64,000 nt of DNA, taken from contig NZ_QFWW01000038.1 in the NCBI RefSeq assembly GCF_003265345.1, forward strand, positions 62,001 to 126,000, read 5' to 3'. Source of the DNA: Lentzea terrae (lineage in GTDB: Bacteria > Actinomycetota > Actinomycetes > Mycobacteriales > Pseudonocardiaceae). Shown here piece after piece: positions 53,428 through 62,328 of this stretch. The notes beneath the pieces are model-generated. The model was not told where the DNA came from, ran no database searches, and saw only the letters and a list, made by a program, of their open reading frames with translations. Every line of letters begins with the position of its first letter. The first letter of the stretch is position 1. The position numbers were made by a program, and so were the translations under genes.

Positions 53428-54273
53428 ATGGCAGCCGTGCTGTGTGTCGGGCTGACAACTCTCGATGTGACTCAACGGGTGGATGCCTTCCCGGAGCCCG
53501 GCGAGAAGGTCCGCTCGCTCGACGCACAACTCTCGCCCGGCGGTCCTGCGGCCAACGCGGCCCGTGCCGTCGCGGCTCTCGGTGGTCAGTCGGCACTGCT
53601 CACCGCGTTGGGTGCCGACGCACTGGGTGAATTCGTCCGGGCATCCTTGGACCCGGTCCAAGTCACCGCCGTGGCCGGAACGACGCCCGTGAGCATGGTC
53701 GTCGTCAGAGCCGCAGATGGGGAGCGCACGGTCGTCTCCCGCAACGCGTCGGTGCCGGTCGTTGCGCCGGATTTGTCCGCTCTGCTCGACGCCGCGGACG
53801 TCGTGCTCTTGGACGGACACCACGACGGCCTGGTGATCCCCGTCGCTCAGCAGGCGAAAGCACGGGGATTGACTGTGGTGCTCGACGCCGGGAGCTGGAA
53901 ACCTGTCCTCGATCACCTGTTGCCGCTGGTGGACGTGGCTGCCTGCAGTTCGGGGTTCGAGCGGTCCGAGGCCGAGGTGCACTCGTACGGAGTGCCGCTG
54001 GTCATTCGCACGCACGGTGCGAATCCGGTGACCTGGTCGCGGAACGGCTCGACCGGCGAGGTGCCCGTGCCCGCGGTGGAGGTGAAGGACACGAACGGTG
54101 CCGGCGACGTCTGGCACGGCGCGTACGCCTGTGCGCTGGCGTCAGGTGCGGATCCGGTCGCGGCCATCGGCTTCGCGTCGGAGGCGGCGGCGGTCCGGGT
54201 CGGTGCGGTCGGGGACTGGGTTGAGAGGTTGGCGCGGTGGCAGGACAGCAGGTCAGGTTCGACGAGCTGCTAG
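53428..54273 (+). CDS. PfkB-family carbohydrate kinase
   Basis: This 281-residue protein starts MAAVLCVGLTTLDVTQRVDA. SPGGPAANAARAVAALGG is PfkB signature 1 and VKDTNGAGDVWHGAYACAL is signature 2 with the catalytic Asp (GAGD). It should phosphorylate a sugar or nucleoside with ATP. GGAGGA lies seven bases before ATG 53428. It is divergent from the LacI gene. The last 37 bases overlap the next kinase gene, so the two are translated together. Confidence 0.88.
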   Translation: MAAVLCVGLTTLDVTQRVDAFPEPGEKVRSLDAQLSPGGPAANAARAVAALGGQSALLTALGADALGEFVRASLDPVQVTAVAGTTPVSMVVVRAADGERTVVSRNASVPVVAPDLSALLDAADVVLLDGHHDGLVIPVAQQAKARGLTVVLDAGSWKPVLDHLLPLVDVAACSSGFERSEAEVHSYGVPLVIRTHGANPVTWSRNGSTGEVPVPAVEVKDTNGAGDVWHGAYACALASGADPVAAIGFASEAAAVRVGAVGDWVERLARWQDSRSGSTSC

Positions 54274-54872
54274 AACGGGCTCGAGTGCTCACCGACCAGG
54301 GTGAGCGCAAGATCCTCGGGATCGGCGGGGCGCCCGGCTCCGGCAAGTCGACGCTCGCGCGCCGGCTCGTCGAGGCGCTCGACGGCCAGGCCGTGCTCGT
54401 CGAGATGGACGGCTTCCACCTCGCGCAGCGGGAGCTGGAACGGTTGCGGCTGGTCGAACGCAAGGGCGCGCCCGACACGTTCGACATCCCCGGCTACGTG
54501 GACCTGCTCGGCCGGATCAAGGCGTGCGGGCCGGACATGATCTACGCGCCGGAGTTCCGCCGCGAGATCGAGGAGCCGGTCGCCTGCGCGGTGCCGGTGC
54601 ACCCGGACGTCCCGCTCGTCGTGACCGAGGGCAACTACCTGCTGCTCAACTACGACAAGTGGAAGCGCGTCCGGATCATCCTCGACGAGGCCTGGTTCCT
54701 GTTCATCGACGAGGACGTGCGCGTGCAGCGGCTGATCGACCGCCACCTGCGGTACGGGCGCACCCTGTCGGAGGCGGAGGAACGCGTGCTGCACGGTACC
54801 GACCACGTCAACGCGCTGATGGTCAACTCGTCGAAGGGGTCAGCGGACCTGCTGATCACGGAGGTGCTGTAG
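54237..54872 (+). CDS. P-loop kinase of the uridine kinase/phosphoribulokinase superfamily
   Basis: This 211-residue protein has the Walker A loop GIGGAPGSGKSTLARRLVEA, DGFHLAQRELERL and LVVTEGNYLLLNY, which together mark the uridine kinase/YggC-like group often called nucleoside/nucleotide kinase family protein. Some members phosphorylate fructose or other sugars in sugar operons. Its place after a PfkB kinase and a LacI gene suggests a sugar role. Two kinases and an isomerase could process a ketose in sequence, but the substrate is unknown. GTG 54237 lies within the pfkB gene. Confidence 0.82.
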   Translation: MAGQQVRFDELLERARVLTDQGERKILGIGGAPGSGKSTLARRLVEALDGQAVLVEMDGFHLAQRELERLRLVERKGAPDTFDIPGYVDLLGRIKACGPDMIYAPEFRREIEEPVACAVPVHPDVPLVVTEGNYLLLNYDKWKRVRIILDEAWFLFIDEDVRVQRLIDRHLRYGRTLSEAEERVLHGTDHVNALMVNSSKGSADLLITEVL

Positions 54873-55556
54873 CTACTTGCTCGGGTGCGGGTGCGGGTGG
54901 TGGTGGCTGAGGTGCTCGAGGTCCTCGCTGGTCTCGTCGATCGGCTTCTGCATCTCCTGCCGGTAGCGCCAGATGCCCCACCCGGTGCCGCCGAGGAAGA
55001 ACGCGATGCTGACGATCAGCGCGGCCGTCTCCAGCCACGGCAGCTGCTGCAGGATGCCGGCACCGTAGTAGCCGGCGAGCACGAGCGTCGGCACCCACGC
55101 GATGGCACCGATGGTGGTGGCCAGCGTGAACTTGCGGACGTCCATGCGAGCCGCACCGGCGATCATCGGCGCCAGCGTGCGCACCCACGGCAACCAGCGC
55201 GCGAGCACGACGGCCCAGAACCCGCGCCGGTCGAGGAACTCACCGGCTCGTTCGAGGTTCTTCCGGTTCAGCACCTTGCCGCCCTTGCGGGCCAGCACGC
55301 GCGTACCGGTGTGCCTGCCGATGTAGTAGCCGACCTGGTTGCCGACAACGGCCACGATGAGCGCCACACCGGACAACGCCCACGCCGACAGCTCGCTGTT
55401 GTGCGAGGCCAGCACGACGCCGGCCGCGAACAGCAGCGAGTCACCGGGCAGGAACAACCCGAAGATGAACGCGCACTCGAAGAAGATGAAGCTCAGCACG
55501 ATGACCCACACGGCCACCGGACCTGCGGTCTCCAGCGAGGCAAAAGCATGCGCCAC
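54873..55556 (-). CDS. DedA-family membrane protein
   Basis: This 227-residue protein has about five to six helices. FIFGLFLPGDSLLFAAGVVL is the DedA F/Y-LPGD motif, and GRHTGTRVLARKGG with ARWLPWVRTLAPMIAGAARM is the conserved amphipathic Arg loop. The family includes lipid flippases for undecaprenyl phosphate and related lipids. The C-terminus is His/Pro-rich (HHHPHPHPSK), which could bind metal. Its stop abuts the kinase stop without a gap. A second DedA gene lies at 61625-62317. GTG 55556 is assumed. Confidence 0.87.
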   Translation of the reverse strand: MAHAFASLETAGPVAVWVIVLSFIFFECAFIFGLFLPGDSLLFAAGVVLASHNSELSAWALSGVALIVAVVGNQVGYYIGRHTGTRVLARKGGKVLNRKNLERAGEFLDRRGFWAVVLARWLPWVRTLAPMIAGAARMDVRKFTLATTIGAIAWVPTLVLAGYYGAGILQQLPWLETAALIVSIAFFLGGTGWGIWRYRQEMQKPIDETSEDLEHLSHHHPHPHPSK

Positions 55557-55700
55557 GGTGAACCAGCCTACGTCGTGCTGCGCGGGCGGCGCGGCGACAT
55601 CGGTCTAACGGGATCACGAAATCTGCATTGAGCACGCTCGGTCACCACGTGAACTCCCCTTCCGTTGAGATCACCTTCGAGTGAACCAGTCGAATCGGAC

Positions 55701-55706
55701 TAGCGT
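55701..55706 (+). promoter_or_regulatory. -10 element of the FAD oxidase gene (leaderless)
   Basis: TAGCGT fits TANNNT and stands six bases before ATG 55713. Confidence 0.5.
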
Positions 55707-55712
55707 GGGAGC

Positions 55713-57089
55713 ATGGAGACCTTGCTCGCCGAACTCCGCACCGCACTCGGCTCCAGTGGTGTGCTCACCGACGCCGATGTCACCGCGAGCTACCAGCGCG
55801 ACATGATGCCGTTGGCGCCGCACGGCAGCCCGCTGGCGGTGGTGTTCCCGTTGAACACGGAGCAGGTCCAGGCGGTCGTCCGTGCCTGTGCACGGCACCG
55901 CGTCCCCATCGTGCCGCGTGGCGCGGGCAGCGGCCTCTCGGGGGCCGCGAACGCCATCGACGGCTGCGTCGTCCTGGTCACGACCAAGATGGACGCCATC
56001 GTCGAGATCGATGCCGACAACCGCCTCGCCGTCGTCGAGCCGGGCGTGATCAACCTCGACCTGCGCGGAGCCGTCGAGAAGAACGGCCTGTTCTACCCGC
56101 CGGACCCGAGCAGCTACGACTGGTGCACGATCGGCGGCAACCTCTCCACCAACGCAGGCGGCCTGTGCTGCGTGAAGTACGGCGTGACCACCGACTCGGT
56201 GCTGGGGCTCGAAGTGGTCCTGGCCGACGGCGAGGTCCTGCGCACGGGCCGGCGCACGGTCAAGGGTGTCGCGGGCTACGACCTGACCAAGCTCTTCATC
56301 GGCTCCGAGGGCACGCTGGGCGTGATCACCAAGGCCACGCTGGCTCTGAAGCCCCTCCCGCAGGCGCCGGCCACGCTGGTCGCCGCGTTCAGCAGCACCG
56401 CCACGGCCGGTGCCGCGGTGAGCCGGATCGTGCGCGAGGGCCTGGTGCCGTCGCTGATGGAGATCATGGACCGGACCTCGATCGAGGCCGTCGAGCAGTA
56501 CCTGAAGACCGAGATCGGTGCCGGGCCCGGCTGCGCGGCGCTGCTGATCTGCCAGTCGGACGCGGGCGGTGAACAGGCCAGGCACGAGCTGCAGCAGATC
56601 GAGACCATCTGTGCGGAAGCCGACCTCGTCTACGCGACGCACGACATCAACGAAGGCCGCGACCTGCTGACCGCGCGTCGGGCGGTGCTGACCGCGTTGG
56701 AGGTCTACGGCTCGTGGCTCACCGACGACGTGTGCGTGCCGCGCACCCGCATCGCCGAGCTGATCCAGGGCTGCGAGGACATCTCCAAGGAGGTCGACCT
56801 CAAGATCGCCGTCGTCGGCCACGCGGGCGACGGCAACATGCACCCGACGATCGTCTACGACCCCACCTCCGCGGACGAGTTCGCGCGGGCGCAGAAGGCG
56901 TTCGACGACATCCTCGCCGTGGGCCTCGCGTTGGGCGGCACGGTCACCGGTGAGCACGGCATCGGCAAGATCAAGCGCGAGTGGCTGGCGAAGGAGATCG
57001 GACCGGTCGGCCTCCGGGTGCACCGCGACATCAAACGCGCGCTGGACCCGGAGAACCTGTTCAACCCCGGCTCGATGTTCAGCCTCTAG
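55713..57089 (+). CDS. FAD-linked oxidase, glycolate oxidase subunit D/D-lactate dehydrogenase-like
   Basis: This 458-residue protein has a PCMH-type FAD domain (about residues 35-215), with IVPRGAGSGLSGAANAIDGC, PDPSSYDWCTIGGNLSTNAG and LFIGSEGTLGVIT. The C-terminal part has VGHAGDGNMHPTIV, whose His residues bind metal and substrate, and GEHGIGKIKREWL. It oxidises a 2-hydroxy acid such as glycolate or D-lactate. No GlcE/GlcF partner genes are next to it, so the electron acceptor is unclear. The stop shares CTAG with the convergent amidohydrolase. Confidence 0.88.
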   Translation: METLLAELRTALGSSGVLTDADVTASYQRDMMPLAPHGSPLAVVFPLNTEQVQAVVRACARHRVPIVPRGAGSGLSGAANAIDGCVVLVTTKMDAIVEIDADNRLAVVEPGVINLDLRGAVEKNGLFYPPDPSSYDWCTIGGNLSTNAGGLCCVKYGVTTDSVLGLEVVLADGEVLRTGRRTVKGVAGYDLTKLFIGSEGTLGVITKATLALKPLPQAPATLVAAFSSTATAGAAVSRIVREGLVPSLMEIMDRTSIEAVEQYLKTEIGAGPGCAALLICQSDAGGEQARHELQQIETICAEADLVYATHDINEGRDLLTARRAVLTALEVYGSWLTDDVCVPRTRIAELIQGCEDISKEVDLKIAVVGHAGDGNMHPTIVYDPTSADEFARAQKAFDDILAVGLALGGTVTGEHGIGKIKREWLAKEIGPVGLRVHRDIKRALDPENLFNPGSMFSL

Positions 57090-58528
57090 CAGCAGGTCCG
57101 CACGGCAGGCGGGAACGGCTCCTGAGCGGCCTTTTCCACGTCCGCGAGCATTTGCTGCCGTTCCGCCGGTCCGAGCACCCTGCCCCGCGTCAGCACGGCG
57201 TGGATCCGTTGCGTGTTGCAGATGTCCTTGACCGGGTTGCCGTCCAGCACGACGAGGTTCGCGTCCGCGCCGGGCTGCAGCGTGCCGTTGCGCGTGCCCG
57301 CCTGCAAAGCGGCTTTCGGGGACAGGCCCGCTTCCACCAGCAGTTCCAGCTCGTCGTGCACCGAGAAGCCGGAGAACACGTACGGGTTGCCCGCGTCCGT
57401 GCCGAGCAGCACCTCGACGCCGTGCGAGTGCATCTCGGCGACCTGGTCCATGCGGCGCCGGAAGAACTCGGCCTGCTGCCGGATCTCCTGCGGTGTCACC
57501 GGTGCCCAGTTGTTCAGGTTGTCCCGCCAGAAGTCCCGGTAGAACGCGGGCATGTACCTCAGCCTCGGGTCGTTCGCGTACCGGTCCGCGGGGCTGGCGT
57601 ACACCCGCATCGCCACCATCGTCGGGCACAACGCGGAACCGTTGCGCCGCAGCACGTTTGCCACCCGCACCGCCTTCGACCTGCTGTGCGACAAAGCCGC
57701 CGCGCGTTCGAACTCCAGCACCTGCTTGAACCACGCGAACGAGTTCGCCGGGTCGAGCGGCAGGTCCGCGATCGCTTGGCGCAGCTCGGTTTCACGCGTA
57801 CTGGTCGCGAGCGGCAGGCCGTACATGTGCTCGAACGTGCGCTGGCCGAGCGAGCTCGCGTCCCCCAGAGCCACGTGGTTCGAGCAGTGCCCGGCGAAGG
57901 TGATGTCCTGCCGCGCGCACTCGTCCGCGATGGCCGTCAACGTGGGACGGTCCAGGTACGAGTAGACCTTCACGAAGTCCGCGCCCTGGGTCTTCGCGTC
58001 CCGCACTGCCTGGCGGCCCTCGTCCGGCGTGGCCACGATCTGCGCGCCGGGCAACGTCGAGTGCGGGCCGTCGATGATCGTGCTGCCGACGACCAACCGC
58101 GGTCCGAACACCTCGCCGCGTTCGATTCGCGCGCGCAGCTCGTAGATCGGCGGGAAGCCCCACATCTCGCGGATGCCCGTCACGCCGTTGACCAGGCACA
58201 GCGACAACGTGATGCGGTCCAGGTACGCGCCGTGCACGTGCATGTCCCACAGGCCGGGGATGACGAACTTGCCGGGCAGGTCCAGCACCGTGGAGCCGCG
58301 CGGCAGCGGCAGGTCGCGCGACCCGACCGCGAGAACCTTGTTGTCCGCCAGCACGATGGTGGCGTTGGGGACAACGCGTGCGGAGTCGACGAGCGTGACG
58401 CCTCGCAGTGCGGTGACGCTAGTGACATCAACAGCCACAGCAGCGCTGGCCCGGCCCGGTGCGAGCACTGCTGCCGCACCGAGCCCTGCCAGCCAACCCA
58501 GCACTTCACGTCGAGTGGTGTCAGTCAT
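57086..58528 (-). CDS. Tat-exported metal-dependent amidohydrolase
   Basis: This 480-residue protein starts MTDTTRREVLGWLAGLGAAA with a twin-arginine motif and a cleavage site near GRASAA, so it is folded before export. The amidohydrolase barrel has GLWDMHVHG (metal His pair), the carboxylated Lys place near DFVKVYSYLD, AGHCSNHV, EHMYGLP and LLGTDAGNPY with the catalytic Asp. The family cuts C-N bonds in peptides (prolidase-like) or cyclic compounds. Substrate unknown. ATG 58528 is preferred over TTG 58537. Confidence 0.85.
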   Translation of the reverse strand: MTDTTRREVLGWLAGLGAAAVLAPGRASAAVAVDVTSVTALRGVTLVDSARVVPNATIVLADNKVLAVGSRDLPLPRGSTVLDLPGKFVIPGLWDMHVHGAYLDRITLSLCLVNGVTGIREMWGFPPIYELRARIERGEVFGPRLVVGSTIIDGPHSTLPGAQIVATPDEGRQAVRDAKTQGADFVKVYSYLDRPTLTAIADECARQDITFAGHCSNHVALGDASSLGQRTFEHMYGLPLATSTRETELRQAIADLPLDPANSFAWFKQVLEFERAAALSHSRSKAVRVANVLRRNGSALCPTMVAMRVYASPADRYANDPRLRYMPAFYRDFWRDNLNNWAPVTPQEIRQQAEFFRRRMDQVAEMHSHGVEVLLGTDAGNPYVFSGFSVHDELELLVEAGLSPKAALQAGTRNGTLQPGADANLVVLDGNPVKDICNTQRIHAVLTRGRVLGPAERQQMLADVEKAAQEPFPPAVRTCC

Positions 58529-58571
58529 GCCGTTCAACCAACACCTTGACGTTGCGTCAGACTCAAACCCG

Positions 58572-59717
58572 TTAGCGCGACATCGCCTTCAGCAGCGAGT
58601 ACTGGGCGTCGTCGTGCCCGAGCTCCCACATGAACGTGCCGAGCAAGCCACGAGTCTTTGCGAAGTCCGCGCGGATCCCGATCGACCGCGGGTTCTCGTA
58701 CGACACGAACTTCTTCTCAGCCGCGTTGTACAGCCACGGCGACTGCGCGACCGGGTGCCAGTACTCCTGCCAGCCCGGAGATGCCTTGAGCTTCAACGCC
58801 TCCTCGTAGCCGTCGACCCAGAACGCGCTGTCGTAGGCCTGGTAGAGGCCGTGCTGCGGGCCTTCGGTCTGCACGTTGAAACCGCGGCCGTAGAACGGCA
58901 CGCCCAGCACCATCTTGCGCGGCGAGACGCCGTGCCGCTGGTAGTAGTTGATGGCGCCGACGACGTTGTTCCAGCGCCGGTCTGCAGGTGGCATCGGGTC
59001 GTTGGCCACCTCGCGGAACGGCGCGTTGAACGTGGCCACGGGCGAGAAACCGGTGCCCATGTCGTAGGTCATGACGTTGATGAAGTCCATGAGCTGCGAC
59101 AGTTCGCGGAGCTCGAACGACTTCGCCGGGTCGTACGGGCCGTCGGTCTGCAGGCGGCCGGTGGGCAGCGCTGCGGTGACCAGCCGTTTCCCCAGCGCCT
59201 TGCGGAAGTCGCGGGTCAGCAGCGTCATGTTGCGCTTGTCCTCCGGCCGGTCCTTGATCTCGGTCGGACCGCCGTGGACCGGAAACTCCCAGTCGATGTC
59301 GATGCCGTCGAACGTGCCGTCGCGGAAGAACAGGTCCACACAGGACTTGACCAGGACGGAACGCGACTCGGCCGTCAGTGCGGCATCGGAGAAACCGCCC
59401 GCACCCCAGCCGCCGAGCGAGATCAACGCCTTCAGGGAAGGCTTGCGCTGCTTCAGATCCCGGATGTCGGCGAAGTCCTTCGCAGCGGTCGCCGCGGGCA
59501 TCACGCACTTGCCGTTCTCGATCAGTGCGAACGCGTAGAACAGGTGCGTGATCGGCGTGTTCGTGGGAATGGACGAGATCGGCTTCGAGGCGCTGTACCA
59601 GTTGCCGTAGTAGGCGCCGACGATCTTGCGCGGGCCGGCTTCAGCTGCAGGGACAACGCCAAGTGAGACGGAAAGTGCGGCCAGTGCGACCGCCAATCCC
59701 TTGCGGAGCAAAGACAT
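58572..59717 (-). CDS. Secreted GH18 chitinase
   Basis: This 381-residue protein has a signal peptide ending VVPAAEAGPRK (about residue 28). The GH18 barrel shows IVGAYYGNWYSASKPISSIP, the SxGG strand ALISLGGWGAGGFSD and the catalytic DGIDIDWE with its proton-donor Glu. MTYDMGTGF and the Trp near GLLGTFMWELGHDD complete the cleft. It has no carbohydrate-binding module. It should cut chitin to chito-oligomers; NagA and a ROK kinase downstream in the window would use the monomers. The stop is followed by an amidohydrolase on the same strand. Confidence 0.9.
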   Translation of the reverse strand: MSLLRKGLAVALAALSVSLGVVPAAEAGPRKIVGAYYGNWYSASKPISSIPTNTPITHLFYAFALIENGKCVMPAATAAKDFADIRDLKQRKPSLKALISLGGWGAGGFSDAALTAESRSVLVKSCVDLFFRDGTFDGIDIDWEFPVHGGPTEIKDRPEDKRNMTLLTRDFRKALGKRLVTAALPTGRLQTDGPYDPAKSFELRELSQLMDFINVMTYDMGTGFSPVATFNAPFREVANDPMPPADRRWNNVVGAINYYQRHGVSPRKMVLGVPFYGRGFNVQTEGPQHGLYQAYDSAFWVDGYEEALKLKASPGWQEYWHPVAQSPWLYNAAEKKFVSYENPRSIGIRADFAKTRGLLGTFMWELGHDDAQYSLLKAMSR

Positions 59718-59762
59718 CAGTGGCCTCTATCGCTCTTCGGCAATGGTCCAGACCACAGCAAC

Positions 59763-60332
59763 CTAAGGGCGGTATCCGACCTGGTGCAACACTTTGTGCA
59801 AGAAAGTTTCCAGTTCTGCCGGGGTGTTCTGCTCCGGGCGGGTCAGGGCGCGGTAGAAGAGGGCGCCGCCGACCAGGTCCACCACGAGGGAGAGGTCGGT
59901 CCCGGCCGGGAAACCGGGACGGATGACTTCGTAGAGCACGGCCCGGCGCGGCGCGATGAACAGGTCCCAGTACCGCCGCATCAGCTCGAAGTTGTCCGCG
60001 GACGCGCCCACGATCCGGCGCAGCAGCTGGACGGATTCCGGCGTCGACATCAGCGCAGCCCAGCCCTTCAGCGTCTCCTCCGGCGGCGCGACGGCCATCC
60101 GTTCGGGATCGAGCGCCGCGACGGTGCGCGGCAGCTCGATCACGCTGAACAGGAGCTCTTCCTTGGTGGCGAACCGGCGGTAGACCGTCGCGCGGGTCAC
60201 GCCCGCGCGACGTGCCACCTGCTCGATCGAGGTGCCGTCGAGGCCACGTTCCAGGAAGAGCTCGAAGGCCGCCGTCAGGATCGCGTGGTCGGCCTCGGGG
60301 TCGCGGGGACGCCCAGCACTTCGTTCAGCCAC
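59763..60332 (-). CDS. TetR-family transcriptional regulator
   Basis: This 189-residue protein starts at GTG with MAERSAGRPRDPEADHAILT. The HTH is SIEQVARRAGVTRATVYRRF. It begins 58 bases inside the monooxygenase gene, so both are one operon and translation may be coupled. It probably represses this operon through a 21-bp palindrome at 61556-61576. The ligand is perhaps the drug oxidised by the monooxygenase, but this is inference. Confidence 0.85.
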   Translation of the reverse strand: MAERSAGRPRDPEADHAILTAAFELFLERGLDGTSIEQVARRAGVTRATVYRRFATKEELLFSVIELPRTVAALDPERMAVAPPEETLKGWAALMSTPESVQLLRRIVGASADNFELMRRYWDLFIAPRRAVLYEVIRPGFPAGTDLSLVVDLVGGALFYRALTRPEQNTPAELETFLHKVLHQVGYRP

Positions 60333-61552
60333 GCGGAAAGCCTTTCAGAGGGACCACGCCACGCGAGGTGGCCGTCTGGACGCACCAGCAGCGTGTCACC
60401 GGCGCGTTCATGGTGCACGACGTCCCCAAGTCGCTCCCGCGCCACCTCCAGGCCCGTCGCCGGCCCCGCCAGCACCCACCGACCGACCCGCGCGAACGCC
60501 GGCACGCGCTGTCCTCCCCGCCGTCCGACGGCCAGCGGACCGGAGTACCGGACGTCCAGTTGCGAGGCAGCACGGACCAGACGCCGTTGCACGACGGGAA
60601 GGGTCAGCAACGGCCACATGAGGTCCCGGAGCGCCCCGCTCACCAGCCCCGGCCGCATCGCCACCCTGGTCGCCGGCGTGGTCGTGGCCAGCACCCGCGC
60701 GGCGACCGGCCTGCGCTCAGCCTCGTAGGTGTCCAACAAGGCCGGCGCAGCCCTGCCCTGCACGACCAGCGCGAGCTTCCACGCGAGGTTCTCCGCGTCG
60801 CCGAGCCCGGTGTTCATGCCCTGCCCGCCCAACGGGCTGTGAATGTGCGCGGAATCGCCCGCCAGCAGCACGTTCCCCCGCCGGTAGGCCGCAGCCTGCC
60901 GCCGGTGGATCCGGAACGCCGACTCCCACACCACCGAGTCGATCGGCCCCGGTGTCCACCGCCCGCCGTCCGGTGACATCACCCGCCAGATGTCGCTGGG
61001 CAGCGGGAAGAGCGTCGTCATCCGCGGTCCGTCGAGCAACACGTGGATGGACTCGCGGTCGAGGTCCCACCGCGCGTGCACGTCGCGCAGCAAGAAGTTC
61101 TCCATGACGGACTCGCCCTCGAACGCGATCCCCGCCATCTTGCGCACCGCAGAGTGCGCGCCGTCGCAGCCGACCAGCCAGTCCCAGCCGGAGACGGACG
61201 CGACCGGCGTGTTCCACTCGATCTGCACGCCCAGCGCGGACAACCGGTCGCGCAGCCGTTCCTCCACCCAGGCCTGCGACACGATCAACTGACCGGCGTC
61301 CCGCAGAAATCCCATGTCCAGCGCCACCGCGCCGTTGATCCGCAGCGACCGCAACCGGATCGCCTTGTCCGGCAGGTCGCCCAACGCCCCCAGCCGGGCC
61401 AGCACCTCGGCGCCCCGAGGCTGCAGCCCCAGCGCCCTCGACGTCGTGGCGGGCCCGGAAGCCGCGTCCACGATCCGCACATCCACCCCGAACTGCCGGA
61501 GTCCGCACGCCAGCGCCAAGCCGGTCGGGCCCGCCCCCGCGATCGTTACCAT
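60275..61552 (-). CDS. FAD-dependent monooxygenase (PHBH-type, drug or aromatic)
   Basis: This 425-residue protein starts MVTIAGAGPTGLALACGLRQ with the FAD GxGxxG. LVGCDGAHSAVRKMAGI is the DG motif and VLLAGDSAHIHSPLGGQGMN is the GD motif, with the NTGLGDAENLAWKLA helix usual in the Rox/MhpA group. Such enzymes hydroxylate rifamycins, tetracyclines or phenols. It is cotranscribed with a TetR gene. ATG 61552 stands six bases after a TACTGT hexamer, a leaderless start; the gene frame stays open upstream but has no motif there. Confidence 0.85.
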   Translation of the reverse strand: MVTIAGAGPTGLALACGLRQFGVDVRIVDAASGPATTSRALGLQPRGAEVLARLGALGDLPDKAIRLRSLRINGAVALDMGFLRDAGQLIVSQAWVEERLRDRLSALGVQIEWNTPVASVSGWDWLVGCDGAHSAVRKMAGIAFEGESVMENFLLRDVHARWDLDRESIHVLLDGPRMTTLFPLPSDIWRVMSPDGGRWTPGPIDSVVWESAFRIHRRQAAAYRRGNVLLAGDSAHIHSPLGGQGMNTGLGDAENLAWKLALVVQGRAAPALLDTYEAERRPVAARVLATTTPATRVAMRPGLVSGALRDLMWPLLTLPVVQRRLVRAASQLDVRYSGPLAVGRRGGQRVPAFARVGRWVLAGPATGLEVARERLGDVVHHERAGDTLLVRPDGHLAWRGPSERLSAWLNEVLGVPATPRPTTRS

Positions 61553-61555
61553 ACA

Positions 61556-61576
61556 AATACAGTACAGCTCTGTATT
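61556..61576 (-). promoter_or_regulatory. Palindromic operator over the monooxygenase promoter
   Basis: AATACAG (61556-61562) and CTGTATT (61570-61576) form a perfect inverted repeat with a seven-base spacer. On the minus strand the -10 TACTGT (61564 to 61559) lies inside it, so binding would block transcription of the monooxygenase-tetR operon. Confidence 0.7.
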
Positions 61577-61589
61577 CAAATCACGCCAG

Positions 61590-61617
61590 CAAAAAGGCCC
61601 GTCCAGCAGACGGGCCT
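61590..61617 (-). terminator. Intrinsic terminator of the DedA gene
   Basis: AGGCCCGTC (61595-61603) pairs with GACGGGCCT (61609-61617); the minus-strand transcript then runs into five to six T. Confidence 0.88.
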
Positions 61618-61624
61618 CAGTGCC

Positions 61625-62317
61625 TCAGTCCTCGATCTTCTGCATGACCTGGGTGATGTCGTCGGCCTCTTCCTGCAGGAGCGACTTCTTCTCCCGGCGC
61701 GCCTTGATCACCTCGATGATGATCGGCACGATCGACAGGAAGACGATGGCGAGCAGCGTGACCTCGAGGTTGTTCTTGATGAACGAGATCTGGCCGAGGT
61801 AGTAGCCGAGCACCGTCAGACCCGCCGCCCACGCCACACCGCCGATCGCGGAGTAGGTGAAGTACTTCTTCGGGTCCATCCGCCCGACACCGGCCATGGC
61901 CGTGATGAACGTGCGGACGATCGGCACGAACCGCGCGAGGACGATGGCGCGCGGGCCGTACTTGTCGAAGAACTCCTGCGTCTTGTCGACGTACTCCTTC
62001 TTGAAGATCTTCGACTCCGGCTTGTTGAACAACGCCGGACCGGCTTTGTGGCCGATGTAGTAGCCGACGACGTTGCCGACGAAGGCGCACACCGTCAGCA
62101 GGATGCAGACGAGCCAGAGCGGCGTCGAGATGTGCCCCGCCGCGACGAAGAGACCCGCCGTGAACAGCAGCGAGTCGCCCGGCAGGAAGAACCCCACGAG
62201 CAGTCCGCACTCGGCGAAGACGATCAAGCAAAGCCCGACGAGCATCCACGGGCCGAGCATCGTCAGCAGTTTTTCGGGATCCAGCCAGTCAGGGCCCAAT
62301 GCAATCGTCACGGGCAC
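61625..62317 (-). CDS. DedA-family membrane protein (second copy)
   Basis: This 230-residue protein has about five helices. FAECGLLVGFFLPGDSLLFT is the DedA LPGD motif and ARFVPIVRTFITAMAGVGRM is the Arg loop. It is more typical than the copy at 54873-55556, differing in the N-terminus and in an acidic helical tail (KKSLLQEEADDITQVMQKI). DedA proteins move lipid carriers across the membrane. It ends at a good terminator. A small membrane protein gene lies 11 bases upstream on the same strand. Confidence 0.9.
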   Translation of the reverse strand: MPVTIALGPDWLDPEKLLTMLGPWMLVGLCLIVFAECGLLVGFFLPGDSLLFTAGLFVAAGHISTPLWLVCILLTVCAFVGNVVGYYIGHKAGPALFNKPESKIFKKEYVDKTQEFFDKYGPRAIVLARFVPIVRTFITAMAGVGRMDPKKYFTYSAIGGVAWAAGLTVLGYYLGQISFIKNNLEVTLLAIVFLSIVPIIIEVIKARREKKSLLQEEADDITQVMQKIED

Positions 62318-62328
62318 AACGGTACAGG

